DNA of 64,000 bases from assembly GCA_965224435.1 (NCBI GenBank), contig OZ245048.1:62001-126000 (forward strand), in the 5' to 3' direction. This DNA comes from JAJRQY01 sp965224435 (GTDB lineage Bacteria > Actinomycetota > Acidimicrobiia > Acidimicrobiales > SZUA-35). Below the pieces are notes generated by a model. It did no database searches. It saw nothing but the letters and a program-made list of their open reading frames with translations, and was not told the DNA's origin. Both the position numbers and the translations under genes were made by a program. Numbering within the stretch: the first letter of the stretch is position 1; each line of letters opens with the position of its first letter. Positions 51,986-60,468 of the stretch are shown here, piece after piece.

Positions 51986-53146
51986 TCAGCCGGCATCGGG
52001 CGCGACGAGCGCCGGAAGCTCTGCTTCGAAGAGCTCGAGCATCTGCTGGGCGGAGATGATCTTGCCCCTCGGCTTTGTCGAATGGGCCAGGTCAGCGCCC
52101 CATGCTGCGGCCGCCGACCGCTGATTGGGTGTTCCGTGATGGCCTGGATTGTCGAATGCACAATCGCCGATCTCGAAGCCCGCCGTCACGATGTCAACGA
52201 TTCGTTTCGTTTGGAACGATGCACCTCGAGCGTGGGCCAGGTTGTAGGCGGCAAACGCGTCGGCCATCAGTTCGGTCCGACGGGTGGCCTCGGCTGGGTC
52301 AGTGATCTCGGTATCGAATGCACCAATCTCGAACTGCACATGATGAGCGAACTCGTGGGCATGAATGAAGTCGGGTGCGTTGCTCGCGAGGCCGATGGCT
52401 TCCTGCGAATCGAGAATGCCGTCACCCATGACGATCTTGTCGGGGATGGACCCGAAGCCGGGGAGGTCGAAACCGGGAACGGCAAACGCATTGAGCGTGA
52501 AGAGCGGGTGATCGAACGATAGCGATGCCTCCGTTGTGATCACGTCCTGGACCAGATCCACGATGTACTGCGCCTCTGCCTCGGAGATCTCCAGCACGAA
52601 GACGAGAAGCGGGATCATTTTTGCGTCGTCAGCAATGTCTGCGCCGTGCATGCCGTGGAGTTGGATATCGCTCGTCGGAACGTCCCAGAACCGGTTTGCC
52701 TTACGGTGACGCTTCTCCTGTTCTCTGGTGTATTCGCCATTCGTCCCGATGTAGGTGTCATTTGGGTCATCATCGAACAACACGGTGTAGTCGCCAGCCC
52801 AGAATGGGACTCCGGCAGCGAACAAGAAGTCGAGCAGGGCAGGATCTAGGCCATTGAAGAGTTCGTTGAACCACACGCCGAGCTCGGTCGTTCCGCACTC
52901 GAAGTCGTCCGGGTTAATCGCTGACCCGAGGAGGACATCCAACGGGCTGCTTATCCCCAAGCTCTGATGCAACGCAGCGAATCGTTCCGCCGCATCATCG
53001 GGCAGCAAACTCGACAGTTCTTGAACCGGTGCTTCCTCGGCTTGAACTGGTGCTGCGCCCAGTGCAGACGACGCGATCAGTGCGAAGGCCACAAGTAGTT
53101 TGGGGGCAATGCTGCGTAGAACGCCCCTCTTGGTTGGTGAAGTCAT
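51986..53146 (-). CDS. secreted HExxH zinc-metallopeptidase-like protein
   Basis: 386 residues. An N-terminal signal peptide (LLVAFALIASSALGAAPVQA, cut near residue 36) is followed by a region predicted to contain the active site: HAHEFAHHVQFEIGAF supplies HEFAH, and RTELMADAFAAYNLAHARG downstream supplies a Glu third ligand of gluzincin type. Two or three Cys may form disulphides. Exported; substrate unknown. It is divergent from the giant SARP-kinase gene, with 231 bp between the starts. Confidence 0.8.
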   Translation of the reverse strand: MTSPTKRGVLRSIAPKLLVAFALIASSALGAAPVQAEEAPVQELSSLLPDDAAERFAALHQSLGISSPLDVLLGSAINPDDFECGTTELGVWFNELFNGLDPALLDFLFAAGVPFWAGDYTVLFDDDPNDTYIGTNGEYTREQEKRHRKANRFWDVPTSDIQLHGMHGADIADDAKMIPLLVFVLEISEAEAQYIVDLVQDVITTEASLSFDHPLFTLNAFAVPGFDLPGFGSIPDKIVMGDGILDSQEAIGLASNAPDFIHAHEFAHHVQFEIGAFDTEITDPAEATRRTELMADAFAAYNLAHARGASFQTKRIVDIVTAGFEIGDCAFDNPGHHGTPNQRSAAAAWGADLAHSTKPRGKIISAQQMLELFEAELPALVAPDAG

Positions 53147-53317
53147 GACTTGCCTCTTTCCCTTTGACTCCCGTTGTTGGAAGCTGGGGTATCGTCGTCG
53201 CGAGACATTTCAGACAGATAACTGGGTGGCAGTCCTTGGTTCGGGACCTGACTACGAGGCGCGGTCACGCTGGCTCGCATCGTGTCGTTTGATGAGCACC
53301 CGGGTGCAAACGACCTG

Positions 53318-53355
53318 GTCAGCGAATCAGGCGTCGCTTGTCAGGTGGTTGTAAG
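53318..53355 (+). promoter_or_regulatory. 11-bp-grid GTCAG/GTAAG repeats before the SARP-kinase gene
   Basis: GTCAG at 53318 and 53340 and GTAAG at 53351 lie 22 and 11 bp apart. The segment 53338-53355 (TTGTCAGGTGGTTGTAAG) matches 15 of 18 bases of the element at 58708-58725. SARP proteins classically bind direct repeats spaced 11 bp, so autoregulation is plausible. TTGTCA may also serve as a -35 hexamer. Confidence 0.6.
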
Positions 53356-53377
53356 GTCTGGTTATTACCGTGGGGGG

Positions 53378-56300
53378 ATGAAGATGAACGAGGGGCGGGC
53401 GCTCGATGCGGCGAATCTGACGATTCGAGTGTTCGGCGGGATGGGCTTGATCGTCGGCGACGAGCCGATCAGTATCGGCGGACCCCGGCAGCAGAAGATG
53501 TTGGCGCTGCTGGCGATCCGTGCCGGTGCTGTCGTGGACATCGATTGGTTGGCCGAGCATCTGTGGACCGACGAGGATCGTCCAACCCCGCATGCTCCTG
53601 CGCTTCGTACCTACGTGTCGCGGCTTCGGAGTTCCTTCCCTGAGGCCGCACAGTCGTGGATCGAGACCGTGCCGTCTGGCTATCGCCTGGCTGCGCCGGA
53701 AGGGGCCGTCGAGCATCTGCGATTCGACGCACTCCGAGGAGCGGCGAAGGAGGCTCGCGACCGAGAGGATCCACTCGCGGCACAAGAGCTGCTCGACGAG
53801 GCGCTCGGCCTGTGGAGTGGTGCACCGTTCCGTGAGTTGGAAGATGACGAGTGGGCACGGGCCCGCATCGAACACCTCGGACAGGACCGGCTTGAGATGC
53901 TTGAAGAGCGCTGGGAGACCGCACTCGCGCTCGGTCGGCACACCCAGATCACTGGTGAGTTGGCGTCGTTCACGAATGAACATGGCCTGCGTGACCGAGC
54001 GGCGCGGCAGTTCGCTTTGGCGCTGCATCGCAGCGGCCGGACCCCGGAGGCGCTTCGCGTCCTGACGAAGCATCGCGAGACCGTGGCGGAGGAAACCGGG
54101 CTTGATCCGTCGCCCGCAGTCATTCAATTGGAGTCGGCATTGATCGCGGGGGATCCGTCGCTCGACGCTGAATCGGCCGGTCGGCCGCTCCGGGGGTACC
54201 GACTGGTCGAAGAGGCCGGGGTTGGCGCCTTCTCGATCGTGTGGCGCGGAATCCAGCCTTCCGTCAACCGTGAGGTGGCGATCAAGCAGATCCGTTCGGA
54301 ACTCGCTTCCCAACCCGAGTTCATCCGTCGGTTCGAAGCCGAAGCGCACCTCGTGGCTCGTATCGAGCATCCACACATCGTGCCCTTGATCGATTTTTGG
54401 CGTGACCCCGATTCGGCCTATCTGGTAATGCGTTGGCTCGGGGGCGGCACGCTGGAGCGGCGACTCGACGACGGCCCCCTGTCGATCTCCGAAACACTCG
54501 TGCTCGCTCGCCAGATCGGCGGCGCGCTCACCGCGGCGCATGGCCACGGGATCATTCATCGTGATGTGAAGCCCGGCAACATCCTGTTCGACGAGGCCGG
54601 TCATGCCTTCCTTGGCGACTTTGGTATTGCTCTGGAGGCGGCAGAGTCCGCTGGGCCCGAGGCAGCGCTGTCGCCCGGCTCGCCGGCGTACTCGGCACCG
54701 GAGCAGATCCGTCGCGATCCGCTCGGGCCGGAGGCTGACGTGTTCAGCCTCGGAGTCGTGATCTTCGAATGTCTCACCGGCTCACTGCCTTTCGCTGCGA
54801 TGACGGCCCAGGATCTGGTCGAGCGGCAGCTGACGGAGCCTTTTGTGTCGCTTGCCGAGCTTCGATCCGACGCATCGGCGTCGGTGTCCGACGCAGTGGC
54901 GAAGGCGACGGCGAAGGACCCAGCGGATCGCTTTGCGAGTGTTGCCGAGTTCCTCGATGCCCTCGAACCGTCGGCTGTCCTCACCCTCATGGGGGCACCC
55001 ACGTTCGACGGAGAGGTCACGAACCCGTACAACGGCCTACAGGCCTTCGACGACGGAGACACCGACCGTTTCTTCGGCCGCGAACGCCTCGTCAGCGAAC
55101 TCGTCGGTCAGCTCTCCGATGACAGCATCAGCTCGCGCTGCGCGATCGTGGTCGGCCCTTCCGGGTCAGGAAAGTCATCGGTTGTGCGTGCTGGACTCGT
55201 GCCGGCTCTTCGCGAAGGGCGAGTGGACGGCTCGGATCAGTGGTTCATCACCACGATGGTCCCTGGGTCCGACCCGTTCGAAGCACTGGAGGCTGCGCTT
55301 CTTCGGGTGGCCGTCAACCCACCAGATTCGTTGCTCGGGCAGCTCCGTGATGGCAGCCGAGGGATCCTGCGAAGTGTGCGTCGGTGTCTGGCTTCCGACG
55401 ATGACACCGTGGTTCTTGTGGTCGATCAGTTGGAGGAACTGTTCACTGGGTCGTCTGCTCAGGATGCCGTTCAGTTCCTGGATGCACTGGCCGCCGCTGT
55501 AGCCGAACCCACGTCACCGCTCCGTCTCGTGGCGACACTGCGAGCCGATTTCTACGACCGCCCGCTTGCTCACCAAACCTTCGCATCGGTGCTCAAGCAG
55601 ACGTCAGTCGACGTGACCCCGCTTGCTCCGGATGAGTTGGAGCGGGCCATCGTGGAACCGGCTCGCACGCAAGGGGTTTGCTTCGACTCTGGCTTGGTTG
55701 CCCGCATTGCCGCAGAGGCAGCCGGCCAGCCAGCCCCGCTGCCGCTGCTGCAATACGCCCTCGGCGAACTGTTCGATCGACGCGATGGCAATCTCTTGAC
55801 CGCTCAGGCATACGACGCGATCGGTGGTCTGAGCGGCGCGTTGGCAGCACGGGCCGAGACGGTGTTTGCGGCTTCCTACGGAGGCAAGCGCGTGGCCATA
55901 CGGCGGTTGTTTGGCCGCATGGTTGATCCGAGTGCAAGCTCGTCCGACCTTCGTCGCCGTATCGCAGTTGCTGACTTCGATCACGACTCGGATGCGACGT
56001 GGGCGCTCGGCCAGCTGGGCGAGGCTCGCCTGGTCACGTTCGATCGAGACGTGGCGTCTCGCGAACCAACCGTCGAGGTCGCACACGAAGCGCTGCTGCG
56101 AGAGTGGCCGAGACTGGTGGACTGGCTGCGGGAAGATGCGGCTCTTCTTCGTTCCGTCGATGACTTGAGTCGAGCAGCTGCCGCATGGCATTCCGGTGGC
56201 CGGGAGACGTCAGATCTCTACCGCGGCGGCCGGCTGGAATCGGCCGCTGGGCTCTCGCTCACTGCAGTTGAACGACTGCGTCCGTTGGATGTCGACTTCG

Positions 56301-58663
56301 TCGACGCATCCCAGGCCGCTGCCGATGCCGAGCGAAGCATCGAGGACGGTCGAGTCAAGCGGCTTCGCCGGTTGGTTGGCGTGGTCGGTGTCGCCTTGGC
56401 GCTGGCGCTGATCGCTGGTGGTCTAGCTGTCGTAGCCCAACGGCAAGCCAACGAACAGGCCCAGGTGGCCACCGCTTCCGCCGCAGAAGCCGAGAACCAG
56501 ACCCGTATCGCCGAGGGCGAGGCCGAGGCAGCAGAGGCAGCGAACCAACAGTCGGAGTTGGCAACACTCATCAGCCGCTCGGCAGCCCTGGGCCAAGAGG
56601 ATGCCGACGTCTCGGTCTTGCTGGCGCTCGAGGCCTATCGGCGATCGCCGACTCCAGAGTCGGAGCAGGCGGTATTGAATGCACTGGGTTCGAATGACAT
56701 TCCGAACCGAGTGTCGAACAACGAGGGCACCATCTTCGAACCCGGCGTGGCCTGCGCCGACGTCCTCCGGTCGCCCGATGGAACGAACGAGTTTTCCGTT
56801 TCTGCCCTGGGCGAAATGGCCTCGCGTGACCCGCTGACCGGGCTCGTCATCGAGCACGGCGCGGCGCCTGCCGCCTGCGGGAGATGGATGGCCGACTTCG
56901 AGCAGGGATTCAGCGTTGTGCAAGACAGCGTGTTAGTCCGAATGTGGATCGGTCCGATCGGTGGACCTTGGACCATCGAGAGGCAGTTCAGGGACAAAAC
57001 AATCGTGATGAATCGGTCGTTCGGGCTCGATGGTCGAATCCCGGTCGCTTCGTGCATTCGGGAAGGCGAAGGACCCACTGGATTCGGGGATGGATTTGGA
57101 GTCGGGTATTGCGACTCCTTCTCGGTGGGCCTCCTCGATGCCGCAACCGGAGAACCTGTCGGTGAGCCAATCAACACGGATGTCGAATGGGTGAGTGACG
57201 CGGCCAGCGACGATGGGGCGCTGTGGGCGGTCAGCTTTGGCACGATCGGTACCGCGGAGCCTGATGGAATGACCGTCGTGGTCGACGCTGATTCAGGCGA
57301 AGAGCTCTTTCGGTTCACAAGCGAAGAGCCTGTGCAATCGATGGTGTTTGATATGGCGGCTCGAGAGCTCGTTGCGGCCATCTTCCCAAATACGCTTCTG
57401 ACCGTTGACCTCGATAGTGGCGACGTTCTTACCAGCGTCGAATTGCCGAGCACCGCAGATTTCCTCGAGGTTGGTATCAGGCCCGATGGTCTGGTCGTCG
57501 CGGTGCTGATCAACGAAGTGTTGGTCGTCGATCGGCAGTCTGGAGTGCCCGTTTCGAGACGCGAACTACGCGACGTGCTCTCGGCGTGGCATCGGCCTGA
57601 CGGCAGGCTCTTCACCGTCAGCTCTGGCGAACAACGAAGCGGCGTGATCGACCTCGAGGGCAACGCTCTCATTCTCCAGACGCACTCAGTTGATCTCTTC
57701 GCTACGACGACGTTCAACGACGGACTCGTGAGCGCCATCGAGACGCCGACGAGCTCGACCGTCGAAGTGATCGACCTGGCGTCAGGCGAACGTTCGGTGA
57801 CCGAACTCGTCACGACTGATGGCGAGCGCGTCACGCCTCATTCGGTACTCCCTGACCGCAGGGGACTGTGGGCGGTCGACTACTCGAACGTGTTCACACG
57901 ATGGGAAGGCGGCCGGCTTGTCGAGCGGCTCGAGTTGGGTGGCGATGCTGTTCGTTCGGGCACCCGCGTTGGCGACCTCTACGGCTACGTGCACACCGAC
58001 GACGACTCCGAGTTCTTTGCGAGCCTCATCGACCTCGGGTCCAGTCCCGCAGAGGTGCTCTTTACGGTGCAAACTGAAGGGTTCGATCAGGCCTTTCCAT
58101 CACCAGATGGTGGGCTGTTCGTCCTCGAAGGAGGCGGATCGTTGCTTCGCTACGACGCCGACGGAGATCCCGTGGACAGGATCTCGACGACAGCTCGGGG
58201 TGCCAATCTCCTCGCGGTGGATCCTTCGTCCGGAAGAATTGTTGCTGCGACGACTCTCGGCGTGGTGTCGATCATCGATCAGGCCACCGGCGATACCGAG
58301 ACGCTGCCGACTTTGGAGCCGATCAGCAACATTGGATTCGGCCGTCACGGTGAGCTGCTCGCAGTCACCGGCCGCGACGGAACGGTCCGACTGTGGGACC
58401 TTGAGCGAAATGTCTCGGCCGGCGTTGCCTGGAGCGGGACCGGCTCGGTGGTCGGTTCGCCGTCCTGGTTCGATGCCGAATCGAATTCGATATGGGTTGC
58501 CTCTTCGGGCAACGTCCTGAACATCCCGCTCGACCCGGCGCAATGGGTCGACCAGGCCTGCGACGTGGTCGGGCGCGATCTCACCCAAGCCGAGTGGGAA
58601 CGGTACGTCCCCGGCGACCAGCAGCGACACTCGGCGTGTGGCCGGCAGATAGACGAAGAATGA
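53378..58663 (+). CDS. SARP/BTAD - Ser/Thr kinase - STAND ATPase - TM - beta-propeller protein
   Basis: 1761 residues from the ATG at 53378 (GGGGGG directly upstream; ATG 53384 also possible). Domains in order: OmpR-type winged helix (about 13-100, PRQQKMLALLAIRAG) and BTAD (105-262); a Hanks kinase (272-530) with G-loop EAGVGAFSIV, K303, HRD at 394-396 and DFG at 414-416; a nSTAND1-type NTPase from NPYNGLQAF (549) with Walker A GPSGSGKSS (593-601) and VVLVVDQLEELF; one membrane helix (about 996-1018) preceded by Arg/Lys; a coiled-coil stretch; and a C-terminal propeller (about 1100-1740, including DGTVRLWDLE). The kinase looks active. Topology would put the DNA-binding, kinase and ATPase parts inside and the propeller outside. 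Confidence 0.93.
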   Translation: MKMNEGRALDAANLTIRVFGGMGLIVGDEPISIGGPRQQKMLALLAIRAGAVVDIDWLAEHLWTDEDRPTPHAPALRTYVSRLRSSFPEAAQSWIETVPSGYRLAAPEGAVEHLRFDALRGAAKEARDREDPLAAQELLDEALGLWSGAPFRELEDDEWARARIEHLGQDRLEMLEERWETALALGRHTQITGELASFTNEHGLRDRAARQFALALHRSGRTPEALRVLTKHRETVAEETGLDPSPAVIQLESALIAGDPSLDAESAGRPLRGYRLVEEAGVGAFSIVWRGIQPSVNREVAIKQIRSELASQPEFIRRFEAEAHLVARIEHPHIVPLIDFWRDPDSAYLVMRWLGGGTLERRLDDGPLSISETLVLARQIGGALTAAHGHGIIHRDVKPGNILFDEAGHAFLGDFGIALEAAESAGPEAALSPGSPAYSAPEQIRRDPLGPEADVFSLGVVIFECLTGSLPFAAMTAQDLVERQLTEPFVSLAELRSDASASVSDAVAKATAKDPADRFASVAEFLDALEPSAVLTLMGAPTFDGEVTNPYNGLQAFDDGDTDRFFGRERLVSELVGQLSDDSISSRCAIVVGPSGSGKSSVVRAGLVPALREGRVDGSDQWFITTMVPGSDPFEALEAALLRVAVNPPDSLLGQLRDGSRGILRSVRRCLASDDDTVVLVVDQLEELFTGSSAQDAVQFLDALAAAVAEPTSPLRLVATLRADFYDRPLAHQTFASVLKQTSVDVTPLAPDELERAIVEPARTQGVCFDSGLVARIAAEAAGQPAPLPLLQYALGELFDRRDGNLLTAQAYDAIGGLSGALAARAETVFAASYGGKRVAIRRLFGRMVDPSASSSDLRRRIAVADFDHDSDATWALGQLGEARLVTFDRDVASREPTVEVAHEALLREWPRLVDWLREDAALLRSVDDLSRAAAAWHSGGRETSDLYRGGRLESAAGLSLTAVERLRPLDVDFVDASQAAADAERSIEDGRVKRLRRLVGVVGVALALALIAGGLAVVAQRQANEQAQVATASAAEAENQTRIAEGEAEAAEAANQQSELATLISRSAALGQEDADVSVLLALEAYRRSPTPESEQAVLNALGSNDIPNRVSNNEGTIFEPGVACADVLRSPDGTNEFSVSALGEMASRDPLTGLVIEHGAAPAACGRWMADFEQGFSVVQDSVLVRMWIGPIGGPWTIERQFRDKTIVMNRSFGLDGRIPVASCIREGEGPTGFGDGFGVGYCDSFSVGLLDAATGEPVGEPINTDVEWVSDAASDDGALWAVSFGTIGTAEPDGMTVVVDADSGEELFRFTSEEPVQSMVFDMAARELVAAIFPNTLLTVDLDSGDVLTSVELPSTADFLEVGIRPDGLVVAVLINEVLVVDRQSGVPVSRRELRDVLSAWHRPDGRLFTVSSGEQRSGVIDLEGNALILQTHSVDLFATTTFNDGLVSAIETPTSSTVEVIDLASGERSVTELVTTDGERVTPHSVLPDRRGLWAVDYSNVFTRWEGGRLVERLELGGDAVRSGTRVGDLYGYVHTDDDSEFFASLIDLGSSPAEVLFTVQTEGFDQAFPSPDGGLFVLEGGGSLLRYDADGDPVDRISTTARGANLLAVDPSSGRIVAATTLGVVSIIDQATGDTETLPTLEPISNIGFGRHGELLAVTGRDGTVRLWDLERNVSAGVAWSGTGSVVGSPSWFDAESNSIWVASSGNVLNIPLDPAQWVDQACDVVGRDLTQAEWERYVPGDQQRHSACGRQIDEE

Positions 58664-58707
58664 AGAGAAGCAGGCCAGTGACCGGGGATTCTCTGCTGCA
58701 AGGGCTC

Positions 58708-58725
58708 CTGTCAGCTCGTTGTAAG
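58708..58725 (+). promoter_or_regulatory. repeat element before lipoprotein 1
   Basis: CTGTCAGCTCGTTGTAAG: GTCAG (58710) and GTAAG (58721) 11 bp apart, 58 bp before the lipoprotein start. It matches the 53338 element at 15 of 18 positions. Confidence 0.6.
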
Positions 58726-58783
58726 ACCGCTCGGACATGCTCACACCGCTCGATCATGGGCGTTCAACTAGGAGGAACTAATC

Positions 58784-59257
58784 ATGAATATGCAAAGAGG
58801 CTTGATGAGCGGGATTTCGGTCGCCGCACTTCTTCTACTCAGTGCCTGCGGCAGCGATGCGAACACCGCACTCGATGTCGCTGAAGACACGTCGGTGGTC
58901 GAAGAGATTCAGGAGGTCGAGACGGTCGAAGAAGCTGAGTCGGTCCCGTCGCCCGAAGCCGCCGTCGCCGAATTCACCGCAGCGTTTGGTAACGCTGATG
59001 CCAACCTGGCATGGAGCTTCAACTCGGATCGGTGCCGGGAAGGCGTCTCCGACACACCCGATGGCTACCGGGATGTTGTTGTCGAGTGGGCTGAGACGTA
59101 TCCCGGGGCCACAGCGGCGAACATCAGTTTCGTCATCGACGACGACCGTGCTGCTATGACCTACGACGTCTACGACGGTGCCGGAGAATTCGCGGAGGAG
59201 TACATCGCTCAGCCTTGGCTGCTCGAAGATGGGAAGTGGTTGCGGGATCACTGCTAG
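58784..59257 (+). CDS. lipoprotein with C-terminal two-Cys domain (paralogue 1)
   Basis: 157 residues; AGGAGG lies upstream of the ATG. Signal peptide with lipobox LLSAC (Cys near residue 22), a Glu/Val-rich linker, then a domain of about 105 residues: AVAEFTAAFGNADANLAWSF, DRC, and the ending IAQPWLLEDGKWLRDHC. This matches the C-terminal half of the next gene segment by segment, including the Cys in DRC/PRC and the Cys as final residue, probably a disulphide. The fold may be NTF2/DUF4878-like. Anchored on the outer face of the membrane; function unknown. Confidence 0.85.
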   Translation: MNMQRGLMSGISVAALLLLSACGSDANTALDVAEDTSVVEEIQEVETVEEAESVPSPEAAVAEFTAAFGNADANLAWSFNSDRCREGVSDTPDGYRDVVVEWAETYPGATAANISFVIDDDRAAMTYDVYDGAGEFAEEYIAQPWLLEDGKWLRDHC

Positions 59258-59278
59258 TCGAGGGGCCCAGGTTTCGCC

Positions 59279-59296
59279 CTGTCAGATCGTTGTGAT
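59279..59296 (+). promoter_or_regulatory. repeat element before lipoprotein 2
   Basis: CTGTCAGATCGTTGTGAT: GTCAG (59281) and GTGAT (59292) 11 bp apart, 15 of 18 bases shared with the 58708 element, 78 bp before the lipoprotein 2 start. Confidence 0.55.
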
Positions 59297-59374
59297 GTGC
59301 TGTCTGAGAGCAGTAAGGCTCGATCTTCATGATGGCAATTGTTCGGGGCACCTCGCCACGACGAGAGGACCATC

Positions 59375-60253
59375 ATGTACACAGTACGAGCACTGCTCTT
59401 GGCCATCGCACTCGCTGCAACGGCCTGTTCGAGCGACAGCGACACGGCAATCGAGGTCGAGTCGCCATCGGCTCCCGCTACCGATCCGGTAGTTGAGTCG
59501 GTGGCTGAGACAGCAGAGACCGAGTCCCTAGCTGAACCTGCAGAGGCTGAGCCGGCGAGCGCCGAGTCCGGCGATGGTGCGATCACCATCGAGTTCGAGG
59601 TTGACTTCGCAGTCGAACCAATCGTCGGCACCTTCGTCGTTTCCGAGGGCGCCGACTTGTTGGGCTGCAGCTCTGGATCGGTGGAGCAGGTAGAAGGCAT
59701 ACCCAGGATCACCCAAGCATTTACGTGTGAAAACGGAGATCGCGAAGGAACCTTCACGTTCGCATGGTCGGTGATCCCCGAGTCCGAGGGGCCGGGTGAT
59801 TTCAATGGTCCGTGGGAAGTTCTGGATGCAGCTGGCGACTTCGCTGGTCTGACGGGTGACGGCTTGGGGTCTGGCGCCATCGAGGGCGAAACTGGCATTC
59901 TCAGCTTCCCTGGTGCGGTCGAGTTCGGTCCGATCGGCCCTGCGAGTACCGATGCCGACGCGGTGCTCGTCGCTGCCGTTCTTGCCTATTCAACGGCGTT
60001 TGGCGACGGCGACTTCGATCTGGCCTGGAGCATGGTCTCCCCACGATGCCAGGGCATCTACGACGAGACCGACTATCGCGGGTCGGTGGCGTACTTCGGC
60101 ACAGAGCTGGCCGGATTCACAGCATCAGAAGTGAGCGCCGTTGTCTTCGACGACACGGCCGCCGTCAACTACGACACGTCAGAGGAGGGGCTTGTCTATG
60201 TCGCTCAGCCGTGGGCTCTCGTGGACGGGAACTGGCACCAGGACGCTTGCTGA
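59375..60253 (+). CDS. two-domain lipoprotein (paralogue 2)
   Basis: 292 residues from the ATG at 59375 (GAGAGGA upstream). Signal peptide with lipobox LAATAC, then a Glu/Ala/Ser linker. The middle domain (about 70-195) is beta-rich with two Cys (LLGCSSGS, FTCENGD). The C-terminal domain (VLAYSTAFGDGDFDLAWSM, SPRC, YVAQPWALVDGNWHQDAC) is homologous to the lipoprotein encoded just upstream and also ends in Cys. Exported, membrane-anchored; function unknown. Confidence 0.85.
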   Translation: MYTVRALLLAIALAATACSSDSDTAIEVESPSAPATDPVVESVAETAETESLAEPAEAEPASAESGDGAITIEFEVDFAVEPIVGTFVVSEGADLLGCSSGSVEQVEGIPRITQAFTCENGDREGTFTFAWSVIPESEGPGDFNGPWEVLDAAGDFAGLTGDGLGSGAIEGETGILSFPGAVEFGPIGPASTDADAVLVAAVLAYSTAFGDGDFDLAWSMVSPRCQGIYDETDYRGSVAYFGTELAGFTASEVSAVVFDDTAAVNYDTSEEGLVYVAQPWALVDGNWHQDAC

Positions 60254-60277
60254 CCGACGACCCATTGCCGCATGGTC

Positions 60278-60309
60278 GGGTGCATGCCGTCACAGGACGG
60301 TGTGCACCC
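60278..60309 (+). terminator. hairpin downstream of lipoprotein 2
   Basis: GGGTGCATGCCGTC, loop ACAG, GACGGTGTGCACCC forms a 14-bp stem with two internal mismatches, starting 25 bp after the stop. There is no T run, so Rho-independent activity is uncertain. Confidence 0.45.
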
Positions 60310-60330
60310 GGCGGCGGCCTCACAGGGAGA

Positions 60331-60347
60331 TGACAGGTCGTTGATAG
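60331..60347 (+). promoter_or_regulatory. fourth, weaker copy of the 11-bp-grid repeat element
   Basis: TGACAGGTCGTTGATAG: GACAG (60332) and GATAG (60343) are 11 bp apart, with the TCGTTG centre shared with the other copies (13 of 17 bases against 58709-58725). It is 121 bp before the HExxH gene. Confidence 0.45.
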
Positions 60348-60468
60348 CGGAGAACTCCCTGGTCAGGGCGTCGCCAGCTTTGACCATGCTGAGGGGCCCC
60401 CGCCGATAACGAATGGGTGACAACGAGGCTGTCGGCGGCTTGAAACGGGCGAAGCGGATGGTGCCGAC

